Origin: an uncultured Collinsella sp.
GTDB taxonomy: Bacteria; Actinomycetota; Coriobacteriia; Coriobacteriales; Coriobacteriaceae
Assembly: GCA_900755005.1 (NCBI GenBank)
Contig: CAAEEX010000053.1
Location: 1-51,772, forward strand
DNA length: 51,772 nucleotides
Direction: 5' to 3'
Notes under the pieces: generated by a model
What the model was told of the DNA's origin: nothing
Databases searched by the model: none
What the model saw: only the letters and a program-made list of their open reading frames with translations
Made by a program: the position numbers and the translations under genes
Part shown: positions 1-8,048 of the stretch, in pieces
Position numbering within the stretch: position 1 is the first letter of the stretch
How the letters are laid out: the number at the start of each line of letters is the position of its first letter

Positions 1-168
1 CGTCAGGTCGTCAATCGTGATGTTAAAGCCCCAGCGACGCTGCGTGCGATACATGACGACCGCCGTGAGCAGAGCTCCGACCACATAGGCCAGACCATAC
101 CAGTAAATCGTGATGGGCCCCGCCGAAATCGCGACGGGATCAAGCATATGGTAGAAGTCGTTGAGCAT
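1..168 (-). CDS. lgt: Prolipoprotein diacylglyceryl transferase, N-terminal part (cut by window edge)
   Basis: The 56 visible residues are the start of Lgt, the membrane enzyme that moves diacylglycerol from phosphatidylglycerol onto the lipobox cysteine of prolipoproteins. The stretch GPITIYWYGLAYVVG is the typical first transmembrane helix, following a short 'LDPVAISAGP' leader, and the RRWG after the helix fits the family. The ATG at 168 has a strong AGGAGG site at 175-180. The gene runs off the low-coordinate edge, so the catalytic HGGL region is not seen. It lies downstream of the NifU-like gene on the same strand, with a 109-base gap holding a hairpin. Lgt would serve the lipoprotein at 24811. 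The identification rests on the N-terminus only. Confidence 0.85.
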   Translation of the reverse strand, partial: MLNDFYHMLDPVAISAGPITIYWYGLAYVVGALLTAVVMYRTQRRWGFNITIDDLT

Positions 169-192
169 GTCGACCCTCCTACTCCCTACATA

Positions 193-233
193 CAAATGCG
201 GCCGCGGGCCTTGCGCTCGCAGCCGCATATTTG
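193..233 (-). terminator. Hairpin between the NifU-like gene and lgt
   Basis: CAAATGCGGC (193-202) pairs with GCCGCATATTTG (222-233), with one bulged A. Read on the minus strand it follows the NifU-like gene, but the downstream bases (TTTGTATGT) are a weak U-tract. It may be a leaky terminator or attenuator ahead of lgt. Confidence 0.4.
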
Positions 234-277
234 GGCGTAACGTCTATGCGGAGTATGCCGTCCGCAGCTTTCGCATC

Positions 278-556
278 TTAGAACGGCGCGTACTCGTCGT
301 ACAGGTCGTCGGTCTCGCCGGAGGCATTGACCTGCTCGACACGGGTAACGCCGGGCACGTGCTCCTTCAGGATGCGCTCAATACCCATGGACAGGGTCAG
401 CGAGCTCATGGGGCAGCCGGCGCAAGCGCCCTGCAGCTCCAGTTTGACGACGCCCTCGTCGTCAACGCCCACATACTCCATATCGCCGCCATCGGCCTGC
501 AGGTTGGGGCGAATCTCTTCAAGAACCTTCTTAAGCAGCTCTTCGTTAACAGCCAC
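278..556 (-). CDS. NifU C-terminal-domain Fe-S scaffold/carrier protein
   Basis: This 92-residue protein is essentially a stand-alone NifU C-terminal domain (Nfu type), which holds or transfers a [4Fe-4S] cluster between two protomers. The signature is complete: LQADGGDMEYV at about 19-29, then the CAGC pair (Cys45, Cys48) in 'GACAGCPMSSLTL'. The C-terminus is acidic. The start is GTG at 556, chosen because AAAGGAG lies 5 bases upstream. No other Isc or Suf gene is next to it. Its neighbours are the dCMP deaminase upstream and lgt downstream, both on the same strand. The general family role is well established; client proteins here are unknown. Confidence 0.9.
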   Translation of the reverse strand: MAVNEELLKKVLEEIRPNLQADGGDMEYVGVDDEGVVKLELQGACAGCPMSSLTLSMGIERILKEHVPGVTRVEQVNASGETDDLYDEYAPF

Positions 557-578
557 AGGGGCTCCTTTCTCACAATTA

Positions 579-594
579 CGCGGGCGCGCCCGCG
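579..594. repeat. 16-bp perfect GC palindrome in the nifU leader
   Basis: CGCGGGCG followed by CGCCCGCG forms a perfect self-complementary 16-mer, about 20 bases upstream of the NifU-like gene's ribosome site. The 172-base gap between the dCMP deaminase and nifU holds nothing else I can assign. It could be an operator or a small leader hairpin. Confidence 0.35.
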
Positions 595-728
595 GACAGA
601 AGCTATGTTACTACAGCCGTGTACCCGCTCACGAGCCGTCCATGCGCGCAGACGCGACTTTCACGAGTAGTCAATTTGGGACGGGTCTCTTTTAGCTGCT
701 TTTTATTGCCAGCTGGCGTTGCCACGCG

Positions 729-1253
729 CTACTGCTGAGCCTGCCCCTCGGTGCCGATGTGAACATCGACGATAACCTGGCGGTAACTGATGCCGCAGGA
801 GTCGAGGATGCGGCGGCTGATGCGTCCATCATCGGTGTCGGCGTACTTGTTGTCCAGGTAGACAACCTCGCCCACGCCTACCTGCGCCAAAATCTTGGCG
901 CAGTCGTGGCACGGGAACAGCGTGACGTAGACCGTGGAACCCTCGAGATCCTTGAGCGAGCCACGGTAGTTGAGCACGGCATTGGCCTCGGCATGGACCA
1001 CGTAGTTGTGCTTGTCCTGCAACGGGTCGTCGCTCGTACCCCACGGGAAAAAGTCGTCGTTGAGCGCCGAGGGTGTACCGTTGTAGCCCACCGAAAGGAT
1101 GCGGTGGTTGGTGCTGGCGATGCACGCACCCACCTGCGTATTGGGGTCCTTGCTGCGGCGCTGCGCGGCGATGGCCACGCTCATAAAGAACTCGTCCCAG
1201 CTAATGACGTCCAGGCGCTTGCCTGACGAAGTTTGATGAAGATCGTCCGACAT
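729..1253 (-). CDS. dCMP deaminase (ComEB-type cytidine/deoxycytidylate deaminase)
   Basis: This is a zinc deaminase of the CDA fold, most like dCMP deaminase, which makes dUMP for thymidylate synthesis. In the 174-residue protein the zinc and catalytic motifs are HAEANA (His87, Glu89) and PCHDC (Cys115, Cys118). 'RSKDPNTQVGA' and 'SVGYNGTP' near the N-terminus are typical of the dCMP deaminase/ComEB group. The length is slightly above the usual 150-160. An upstream in-frame ATG at 1289 would add 12 residues, but GGAGGTGT lies at the right distance from the ATG at 1253, so I use that. It lies between coaX and nifU on the same strand. It could be named comEB, but no competence genes are adjacent. 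Confidence 0.9.
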   Translation of the reverse strand: MSDDLHQTSSGKRLDVISWDEFFMSVAIAAQRRSKDPNTQVGACIASTNHRILSVGYNGTPSALNDDFFPWGTSDDPLQDKHNYVVHAEANAVLNYRGSLKDLEGSTVYVTLFPCHDCAKILAQVGVGEVVYLDNKYADTDDGRISRRILDSCGISYRQVIVDVHIGTEGQAQQ

Positions 1254-1340
1254 GGCAGACACCTCCGTAATCGCAATAGTTTGACCCATTGTAGCAGGTG
1301 AAAGGTGGGGCTGTTTCCTCTCCCGCCGACGTCCTCGGCT

Positions 1341-2192
1341 TTATGCGCGACGAGGCTTTTGGTTGATGCGGTACAGCTCGGCGAGACCCCGCAGCGTCAG
1401 TGCGTCGTCTACCGTCAGACTGTGGCCAACCAACGCCGCGAGCGCCTCGGCGTCGTCACCGGTGATGACAATGGGCACGCTGCCCTCCCCCGCCGCCTTG
1501 GTCGCGCGCATCTCGGCAAGCACCATGTCGAGCATGCCGTCGATACGGGCCACCTCGCCCAAGACCACGCCCGAGCGCATGGCCTCGCGCGTGTTGCGAC
1601 CGATCACATGCGTGGGCGCCGAAGGCTCAACCTGCGGCAGGCGCGCCGCAGCAGCCGAGAGCGAGCGGGCGCCGAGCGCCAGACCCGGCGCGATGACGCC
1701 GCCGACAAAGGTACCGCGCGCATCGATGACCTCAATATTGGTCGTAGTGCCCAGGTCGATCACGATGCACGGAGAGCCGTAGACGGCACGGGCCGCCACG
1801 GCGTCGGCGATGCGGTCGGGACCGATCTCGGCCGGGTCATCGTAGTGCACGGGTATGCCGGTCTTGAGGCCCGGCCCCACGGTGAGCACGCGTCCCGTGC
1901 AGGTGCGAAAAAGTGCCGCCTTCCACGGACGCTCGAGCGCCGGCACCACGCAACTCAGGACTGCAGCTGCGGGAACGAGCGCGCCGGGCATGCCCGCATC
2001 GGCCGCCAGCGCGGCCATGACCTGCGCGAGCCTCATGCGCGCTTCGTCGGCCGTAATGCTCGACGGCGTCGTGATCTCGCACGTCGCAAGCGGACATTCC
2101 TGCGCCGCGGCCGAATCCTCTGCAAACAGGCCAAAGCGAATGAACGTGTTGCCCACGTCGACCGTCAATATATATGCGCACCCATTAAGCAT
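1341..2192 (-). CDS. coaX: Type III pantothenate kinase
   Basis: CoaX phosphorylates pantothenate in the first step of CoA synthesis and is the feedback-insensitive kinase class. The 283-residue ASKHA-fold protein shows the N-terminal phosphate loop 'LTVDVGNTFIRFG' (Asp12), 'CVVPAL', a central 'GPDRIADAVAA' and 'IDLGTTTNIEVID' for substrate and metal binding, and 'GGVIAPGLALGARSL'. Length is normal (about 255-280). The upstream in-frame ATG at 2246 lacks a ribosome site. The ATG at 2192 has AAAGGAG 8 bases upstream and begins just before the conserved core, so it is preferred. The gene is divergent from the OPT transporter, with both promoters in 2193-2384. Confidence 0.93.
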   Translation of the reverse strand: MLNGCAYILTVDVGNTFIRFGLFAEDSAAAQECPLATCEITTPSSITADEARMRLAQVMAALAADAGMPGALVPAAAVLSCVVPALERPWKAALFRTCTGRVLTVGPGLKTGIPVHYDDPAEIGPDRIADAVAARAVYGSPCIVIDLGTTTNIEVIDARGTFVGGVIAPGLALGARSLSAAAARLPQVEPSAPTHVIGRNTREAMRSGVVLGEVARIDGMLDMVLAEMRATKAAGEGSVPIVITGDDAEALAALVGHSLTVDDALTLRGLAELYRINQKPRRA

Positions 2193-2240
2193 CGTCGGCG
2201 CTCCTTTCGTCTGCCCAGCAGTATATCGCCTACCTAAACC

Positions 2241-2274
2241 AGTCATCCCAAAATGACTAGCTTGCGGCTATACT
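2241..2274 (+). promoter_or_regulatory. Probable promoter with dyad upstream of the OPT transporter
   Basis: TATACT at 2269-2274 is a good -10 box for the plus-strand gene. The perfect inverted repeat AGTCAT-6-ATGACT (2241-2258) covers the -35 region, as an operator would. A similar 'CATCCCAAA...GCTATACT' arrangement precedes the methionine aminopeptidase (TATACT at 37237-37242), so part of it may be a shared promoter feature. Confidence 0.5.
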
Positions 2275-2321
2275 GGTGCGCGGTCGTTTGCGAGCTCACG
2301 CGGCGGCCCTTGGTAACCCGA

Positions 2322-2360
2322 CTTCCCGCGCCGTATCCGTAACGGCGCTCCCGGGGGAAG
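2322..2360 (+). other. Nested leader hairpin upstream of the OPT gene
   Basis: CTTCCC/GGGGAAG (2322-2327 with 2354-2360) encloses GCGCCG/CGGCGC (2328-2333 with 2343-2348). The structure ends about 15 bases before the ribosome site of the transporter gene, so it could affect translation or elongation. No known riboswitch was recognised. Confidence 0.35.
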
Positions 2361-2384
2361 CGGATATACGCAAAGGAGTTTTAT

Positions 2385-4088
2385 ATGAGCAATCCCTCGA
2401 ACCGCGCCTCGATGCGCGGGCAACTCACGTTGCGCGGCGTCGTCATCGGCGTCCTTGGCTGCGTGATTATCACGGCAAGCTCGGCCTACACCGCCCTCAA
2501 GATGGGCGCTCTCCCCTGGCCGATCGTCTTCGCTGCCGTCATCTCGCTGTTCTTCCTTAAGCTCATGGGCAACGCCAGCCTCAACGAGGCAAACGTCACC
2601 CACACCATCATGTCCGCGGGCGCCATGGTCGCCGGCGGCCTGGCGTTTACCATCCCGGGCGCCTGGATGCTGGGCTATGCCGACCAGATCAGCTGGCTCG
2701 ACATGTTTATCGTGGCACTCGCCGGCACCATCCTGGGCCTGCTGGCCACCGCGCTCATCCACCGTCACTTTATCGTGGACGCCGCGCTTGAGTTCCCCAC
2801 CGGCAACGCCGCAGCTCAGACTTTGCGCGCGACCGAGGCTGGCGGCAAAACCGGCAAGCAGCTCTTTGGTTCCATGGCCATCGCCGGCATCTATAGCGTG
2901 CTGCGCGACGCCCTGGGCATTGTGCCCAGCATGCTGTGCACGCTCAACATTCCCGGCGTGACCTTTGGTATCTACAACTCGCCCATGCTGCTCTCCGTCG
3001 GCTTCCTCGTGGGCTTCGCCCCGGTCGCCTTCTGGTTTGCCGGCGCGCTGCTGGGCAACTTTGGCATCATCGTGGGCGGCACCGCTGCCGGTCTGTTCGA
3101 CGTTGTGACTGCGCAGGGCATCGTCAAGTCCCTCGGTATGGGCCTCATGATGGGCTTTGGCGTCGCCGTCGTCCTCAAGGACATCCTGCCGCAGGTCGCC
3201 GGCATCGTCCGCGGTCTTGCCGCCGACAGCTCCACCGACACCGACGAGCAGTCGCTCATCTCGGGCTCCCTTAAGCTCGACGCCGGCATCATCGGCCTAG
3301 GCGCTGCCGCCATCGCCGTGGTCATCGCCATCGTGCTTGACCTTGGCCCCGTTCCGGCCGTCATCGTCACGCTGTTCACCTTTGTCACCACCATCATGAG
3401 TGCGCAGAGCTGCGGCCAGACGGGTATCGACCCCATGGAGATCTTTGGCCTCATCGTCATGCTCATCGTGGCTGCTTTTGCCCAGATCGCTCAGGTCAAG
3501 CTGTTCTTTATCGCCGGCATCGTTGCCGTGGCGTGCGGCCTTGCGGGCGACGTCATGAACGACTTTAAGGCTGGCGCCGTGCTGGGTACCAACCCGCGTG
3601 CGCAGTGGATCGGCCAGGCCATCGGCGGCATCGTGGGCGCCCTGGTCGCCGCCGCCGTCATGGTCGCGCTCGTTACCGCCTATGGTCCGGATGCCTTTGG
3701 CCCCGATAAGAGCTTTGTTGCCGCACAGGCCAGCGTCGTCGCCACCATGGTCTCGGGCATCCCGAGCGTGCCGTGGTTCGTAGGCGGCTTTATCGCCGGC
3801 ATCGTCATGTACTGGCTCGGCATTCCGGCCATGATGATCGGCCTGGGCGTGTACCTGCCGTTCTACATGTCGCTCACGGCCTTCTTGGGCTCCTGCGTCA
3901 AGCTCGCCTACGACAAGTGGGCCGCCCACCGCGATGCCACGGCCGGTCTTTCGGACGAGGAAAAGGCCGCCAAGGACGCTGCCTTCCAGGAGCAGGGCCT
4001 GGTCGTCGCCAGCGGCCTGCTCGGTGGCGAGTCCATCGTCGGCGTTATCCTGGCGTTTGTCTCCGTGGGCTTAAGCCTGCTGGGCTAA
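2385..4088 (+). CDS. OPT-family oligopeptide/metal-chelate transporter
   Basis: This is a 567-residue polytopic membrane protein of the OPT family, proton-coupled carriers of small peptides or metal-chelates. N-terminal 'GQLTLRGVVIGVLGCVIITASSAYTAL' and 'SLNEANVTHTIMSAGAMVAGG' match the prokaryotic OPT group. About 14 hydrophobic segments follow, with a gap around residue 285-300 (SSTDTDEQSL), and the C-terminus includes a short soluble 'SDEEKAAKDAAF' linker before the last helix. Bacterial members are 530-680 residues, so it appears complete. ATG follows AAGGAG at 2371. It is monocistronic, bounded by a promoter at 2269 and a strong terminator at 4130. The substrate cannot be read from sequence. 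Confidence 0.9.
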   Translation: MSNPSNRASMRGQLTLRGVVIGVLGCVIITASSAYTALKMGALPWPIVFAAVISLFFLKLMGNASLNEANVTHTIMSAGAMVAGGLAFTIPGAWMLGYADQISWLDMFIVALAGTILGLLATALIHRHFIVDAALEFPTGNAAAQTLRATEAGGKTGKQLFGSMAIAGIYSVLRDALGIVPSMLCTLNIPGVTFGIYNSPMLLSVGFLVGFAPVAFWFAGALLGNFGIIVGGTAAGLFDVVTAQGIVKSLGMGLMMGFGVAVVLKDILPQVAGIVRGLAADSSTDTDEQSLISGSLKLDAGIIGLGAAAIAVVIAIVLDLGPVPAVIVTLFTFVTTIMSAQSCGQTGIDPMEIFGLIVMLIVAAFAQIAQVKLFFIAGIVAVACGLAGDVMNDFKAGAVLGTNPRAQWIGQAIGGIVGALVAAAVMVALVTAYGPDAFGPDKSFVAAQASVVATMVSGIPSVPWFVGGFIAGIVMYWLGIPAMMIGLGVYLPFYMSLTAFLGSCVKLAYDKWAAHRDATAGLSDEEKAAKDAAFQEQGLVVASGLLGGESIVGVILAFVSVGLSLLG

Positions 4089-4129
4089 GTCGAGCAGCTG
4101 CTCGACAGCAACCATATTGCCTACGATTT

Positions 4130-4169
4130 GCCCGGTCGGTAGCTTTCCAGGCTACCGACCGGGCTTTTT
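4130..4169 (+). terminator. Strong intrinsic terminator of the OPT gene
   Basis: A perfect 14-bp stem GCCCGGTCGGTAGC (4130-4143) with its complement at 4151-4164, a 7-base loop, then TTTTT at 4165-4169. It lies 42 bases after the stop. Confidence 0.93.
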
Positions 4170-4180
4170 GATACCAACGC

Positions 4181-4220
4181 AAAGAAAGGCCGGCGCGCTG
4201 CATTTAACAGCGCGCCGGCC
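4181..4220 (-). terminator. Terminator of the surface-protein gene
   Basis: GGCCGGCGCGCTG (4188-4200) pairs perfectly with 4208-4220. On the minus strand it is followed by TTTCTTT (4187-4181). It lies downstream of the large minus-strand gene that ends at 4289 and faces the OPT terminator. Confidence 0.85.
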
Positions 4221-4288
4221 TTATCGTTTGGCTAACGAGACGGTCCCGCTATGAATTGAAGTTCGTTGCAGAAACTACGCTCGAAACG

Positions 4289-7200
4289 CTACATCTGCTT
4301 GCGACGACGATCGCTCAGCGTCACACCAGCGGCCACGAGGGTGATACCGCCGATGACGAACACCTCGCCCGCAAGAGCGGAATTGTCGCCAGTTTGGGCG
4401 AGCGCGGCCGACGTTGCCTTCTTCTTGGCGACAGGAGCCTTTGCAGCAGCCTGCGCAACCTGAGGCTTGGCCTGCGGCTCAGCCTTGGGATGATACTTGT
4501 CGTACTCGGCCTGCGCGGCAGCCAGGGCATCCTTGGCATCGCCAAGCTCGGCAAGCGCGGCGGCATAGGCGTCGTTGGCATCGGACAGCTTGGCATCGGC
4601 ATCGCTCAGAGCAGCCTTGAGGCCAGCGGCGGCATCGACGGCGGCCTTGTAGCGAGCGTAGGCAGCGTTAAGCTTGACCAGCTTATCGTTGCCCGTCGTG
4701 CCCGCGGCAAGAGAGGCCTTGTGGTCGACAGCCTCAAGATCGGCCTTGAGTGCCTCATCGCTGGCAAGCTCGGCCTTGGCCTTGACGATCTCGAGGTTCG
4801 CATCGACGACGGCTTCGTTGGCGGCCTCGAGCTGCTTCTGGGCATCGGCGACACTGGCCACGGCAGCGTCATAGGCGGTCTTGGCGTCGTCGACCGCCTT
4901 CTGGGCGCCGGCGAAGCGCTCGAAGGCCTTGTTTGCGCCGGCCAGCTCGCCCTCGGCGGCCTTGGCCTTCGCCTGTGCGTCGGACAGAGCCTGCGTCTTG
5001 GCGGCAACTGCCTGCTTGGCGTCCGAAAGAGTGGTCGCGGCCTGGACATCTGCGGCCTGGGCCTTGTCTACACCAGCCTGGGCGGCATCGTCGGCCTTCT
5101 TTGCCTTGTTAAGGGCGCCCTGCTTGTCCGCAAGATCCACCTTAGCGTTGTCACGCTTGGCAGTAAGGTCCTTAACCGAAGCCGTGGCGTTGTCATACGC
5201 CGCGTTAGCCTGATCGGACTTTGCCTTGGCAGCATCGCGGGCACTGCGAGCCTTCGCCTTGTGAGCAGCGGCCTCGGATGCCTTCGTCTGGCAATCGACA
5301 AGCGTGGCATTTGCCTTATCAAGAGCCGCCTGGGCAGTTGCCGCCTCGCCCTTAGCGGCATCAAGCTTGGCCTGGGGTGTCTTGACGTCGATAATCTTAA
5401 GCTCGGCTTCGGCAGCGTCATAGGCGGACTTGGCGGCAGCAGTAGCGGACTGAGCCTTCTCGTACTCGCCCTTGGCGGTGTTCATGTTCACATCGGCTGC
5501 GGTGAAAGCGTCCTGGGCGGCATCCTGCCCGTTTACAGCTGCGAAGTAAGCTTCCCTTGTAGTTCCAAAGTTCTTCTGCGCCTCGGCAAGCTTGCCCTGG
5601 AGCTCCTTGAGCTGCGCCTTCTGCGCCTGCGTGCCGCCTGCGTTGTAGGCGGAATCGATGTAGTCGTTGAGGAGCTTCTTGAACTCGGAGACAGTGAAAT
5701 CAGCCTCACTGTCAAAAGAGCTGTAATCGAAGATTGTTACCTCGGAATCGGTGTTCTTACCGCTACCGGTCGCGATGCCGATAGCCTTCGTGCCGGCATC
5801 GATGATGTTGAGATAGTGCCCGCACTCATGGTAGATGCTGCTGTAGTGCTGGTAGATATAGTAGGAATCATATCGATGGTTTCCAAGGTCACTATTCTTT
5901 TCGACGTACTTATCGAATGCCTCTTTTTCCTGAGTGTAGAGACCGGTATATGGCCAGCCAAGCGTATCCTCGGTCTCGCCGCCGGTATATGCGCCGCCTC
6001 CACCGGCAAGATTTTCACCGTTATCCCAGTAGCAGCCTGAGTGTCCCCAGATGTTCGATGAATATGATGCATTAAGGGCGGCTGCCGCAGTCATGCGGAG
6101 GCTGACGCTGAGCGCCGACTGGCCGTTCGCCTTGCGGAGGTTGTTCTGGGTGTCGAGATATGTCAGGGCGTTGCGCATCTGCTCCAGGGAGAGCGGGTTG
6201 GTGTCGCGAGACATATCCTGATCGACGTACTGGTCATACCATTCGGCTTTGTCATCGGTACCGGTCAGCATCGATACGGCGTCCTGGGCGTTCTTCTTCT
6301 GCGTGGCGGTGAAATCGCTGCTGTTGCTGATGTAGGCCATAAAGCCGAGCATGCCCTTATTGATAACTTCCTGGTCAACGGTCATGTTGGACTTTAGGTC
6401 TGCAATCTGCTGCTCAAGAGCCTCAACCTGGGCATTAGCAGCGTCATAAGCCTTTTCCGCGGCGTTCGAAGCGGCGCAGGCCGCCTCCCACTCGCTGCGC
6501 TTCTGCTGACGGACCTCGACGAGTCGGTCGTACTCCGCCTTCTTGTCGGCTTCGGTCTGCTGGGCCTGCTCGTATGCCGACTTCGCGGCGTCGCGCTTGC
6601 TGGCCGCGTCCTTGTACTCCTTGTTTGCTGCATCGTATGCAGACCGGGCAGATGCCACGGCAGCGTTGGCGGCGTTGGCCTTCTCCTGCGCGGCGGTGGC
6701 GGTATTCTGGGCCGCCTGCAGGTTCGCCTGGGCGGTAGCGTCGGCATCCGTCGCGGCATTGAGCTCCGCCTGCGCGGTCTTAAGCTCACCAGCGGCGGCC
6801 TTCTCGGCGGCCTCAAGCGCACTCAGGTCAACACCCGTACCCGAGACGGCAGCATCGAGCGCGGCCTGCGCCTGGTTGAACTTCTGCTGGGCGTTATCGC
6901 GCGCGGTGGTTGCGGCTGCGAGAGCAGCAGCAGTCTCCTGCTTCTTGGCTTGGGCAGTCGTCAAAGCTGCCTCGGTATTCTGCTTTTCCTGCTGGGCGCT
7001 GGCCTCGGCAGCCTTGGCCTGGTCCAGATTGGCCTGTGCAGTAGTAACGGCCTTATTGGCGTCATCGAGCTTTGCCTGCGCGTCCTCGACGGCCTTCTTG
7101 GCGGCCTCGTACTCGTCCATACCCATGGCCTCGAGCTTGGCCTGCGCATCGTCGAGGGCCTTCTTGGCCTCGTCCTGCTTTGCCTTGGCGTCCTTGAGCG

Positions 7201-7741
7201 CCTGGGTCTTATCCTCGACACTCTTGTTGGCTTGATCGAGCTGATCGTTCAGGTCGCCCAGTTTCTTCTGCTGCTGCTCGGTCTTTTCGACGGCGGCTTT
7301 GAGCTCGTCAATCTTCTCCTGGAGCGCGGCGACTTCTGCTGCGTTCTGCTCGATTTCGTTGTCGCTCACAGCCTGCGAGGCCTGATTCTTTTGCTGCTGC
7401 GCCTGCTTTTGAGACTGGCCCGCCGCGTCGGCCTTCTTCTGGGCGGCATCGTAGGCGGCCTGAGCGTCCTTGAGCTGCTTTGCCGACTCCTCGGCCAGCT
7501 GGGCAGCCGTCTTTACGACCGCTTGGTTACCGGCGGCAACGGTGTTCTCTACAGAACTACCCCCCCCCTGAACAGAATCGCCGTTATCGGTTAACGGTGC
7601 GGCGATTGCCGCCAGCGGCGACATAAGCGGCTGAGCAATGAGGCCCGCCGTCAAAACGGTTGCGACGGCGCGGTTGGCAACGCCCTTGACGTTGACGGCC
7701 TTAGCCCGAGGCTCAAAGTGTTGTGGACTGTAGTTTGCCAT
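4289..7741 (-). CDS. Wall-anchored coiled-coil surface protein with a central CAP (SCP/PR1) domain
   Basis: This 1150-residue exported protein has a long signal region ('VATVLTAGLIAQPLMSPLAAIAAP', about 20-50). An Ala/Lys/Glu/Gln-rich coiled coil follows (about 80-450), then a CAP-like domain (about 455-690), a second coiled coil (about 700-1100) and a C-terminal sorting signal. The CAP evidence is 'GHSGCYWDNGENLAGG' (about 564-578) and 'YHECGHYLNIID' (about 636-648), with the His, GEN and GHYLNI elements in the expected order. LAQTG at about 1113 precedes a hydrophobic segment and RRRKQM, so it is probably a sortase substrate. The start has GGGAG 7 bases upstream. A run of nine G residues on the coding strand (7560-7568) encodes Gly in the first 65 residues and could slip. 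It is probably a stalk-like adhesin or host-interaction protein; ligand unknown. Confidence 0.85.
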   Translation of the reverse strand: MANYSPQHFEPRAKAVNVKGVANRAVATVLTAGLIAQPLMSPLAAIAAPLTDNGDSVQGGGSSVENTVAAGNQAVVKTAAQLAEESAKQLKDAQAAYDAAQKKADAAGQSQKQAQQQKNQASQAVSDNEIEQNAAEVAALQEKIDELKAAVEKTEQQQKKLGDLNDQLDQANKSVEDKTQALKDAKAKQDEAKKALDDAQAKLEAMGMDEYEAAKKAVEDAQAKLDDANKAVTTAQANLDQAKAAEASAQQEKQNTEAALTTAQAKKQETAAALAAATTARDNAQQKFNQAQAALDAAVSGTGVDLSALEAAEKAAAGELKTAQAELNAATDADATAQANLQAAQNTATAAQEKANAANAAVASARSAYDAANKEYKDAASKRDAAKSAYEQAQQTEADKKAEYDRLVEVRQQKRSEWEAACAASNAAEKAYDAANAQVEALEQQIADLKSNMTVDQEVINKGMLGFMAYISNSSDFTATQKKNAQDAVSMLTGTDDKAEWYDQYVDQDMSRDTNPLSLEQMRNALTYLDTQNNLRKANGQSALSVSLRMTAAAALNASYSSNIWGHSGCYWDNGENLAGGGGAYTGGETEDTLGWPYTGLYTQEKEAFDKYVEKNSDLGNHRYDSYYIYQHYSSIYHECGHYLNIIDAGTKAIGIATGSGKNTDSEVTIFDYSSFDSEADFTVSEFKKLLNDYIDSAYNAGGTQAQKAQLKELQGKLAEAQKNFGTTREAYFAAVNGQDAAQDAFTAADVNMNTAKGEYEKAQSATAAAKSAYDAAEAELKIIDVKTPQAKLDAAKGEAATAQAALDKANATLVDCQTKASEAAAHKAKARSARDAAKAKSDQANAAYDNATASVKDLTAKRDNAKVDLADKQGALNKAKKADDAAQAGVDKAQAADVQAATTLSDAKQAVAAKTQALSDAQAKAKAAEGELAGANKAFERFAGAQKAVDDAKTAYDAAVASVADAQKQLEAANEAVVDANLEIVKAKAELASDEALKADLEAVDHKASLAAGTTGNDKLVKLNAAYARYKAAVDAAAGLKAALSDADAKLSDANDAYAAALAELGDAKDALAAAQAEYDKYHPKAEPQAKPQVAQAAAKAPVAKKKATSAALAQTGDNSALAGEVFVIGGITLVAAGVTLSDRRRKQM

Positions 7742-8048
7742 GGCTTTCTCCCTTTGACACGGATGTATCCATACGTATCAAACGGTAGCTGTCGATTTTT
7801 GAATTCTGTTGCGCAACATTGGCCACCAGCGGATTTTTTGAAATTCGCGCTCTCGTGCTTCACAATTTCGTCACATATGTAGGAGCTGATGCATCATATT
7901 CTTGCAGGATCGAATTGAGCCTGTGATTTGCATCTGTTCCCGTGTCATCCGCCCTATCGGATTCCGCATCCAACAGACACCCCGCCCGCCACGGTGTAGA
8001 GTTAGGACAATGGGCGCGTTGCGCGGACCGCGCTGGAACGAGGTGGAC
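7742..8048. promoter_or_regulatory. Divergent control region between the surface protein and the DUF389 gene
   Basis: There is no gene in these 307 bases. For the minus-strand gene a weak pair, TCGACA and TATGGA with 16 bases between, can be drawn close to its start. TGTTGCGCAACA (7807-7818) is a perfect 12-bp palindrome between the two genes and a possible operator. For the plus-strand gene no clear -35/-10 pair was found. An in-frame ATG at 8010 has AGGA only 2 bases upstream and is less likely than 8049. Confidence 0.4.

Noticed and set aside
4256..6040. A 594-codon plus-strand frame opposite the surface protein
   Set aside because: A low-complexity Leu/Gly/Val translation caused by the Ala/Lys coiled-coil codons on the other strand. 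No start signals.
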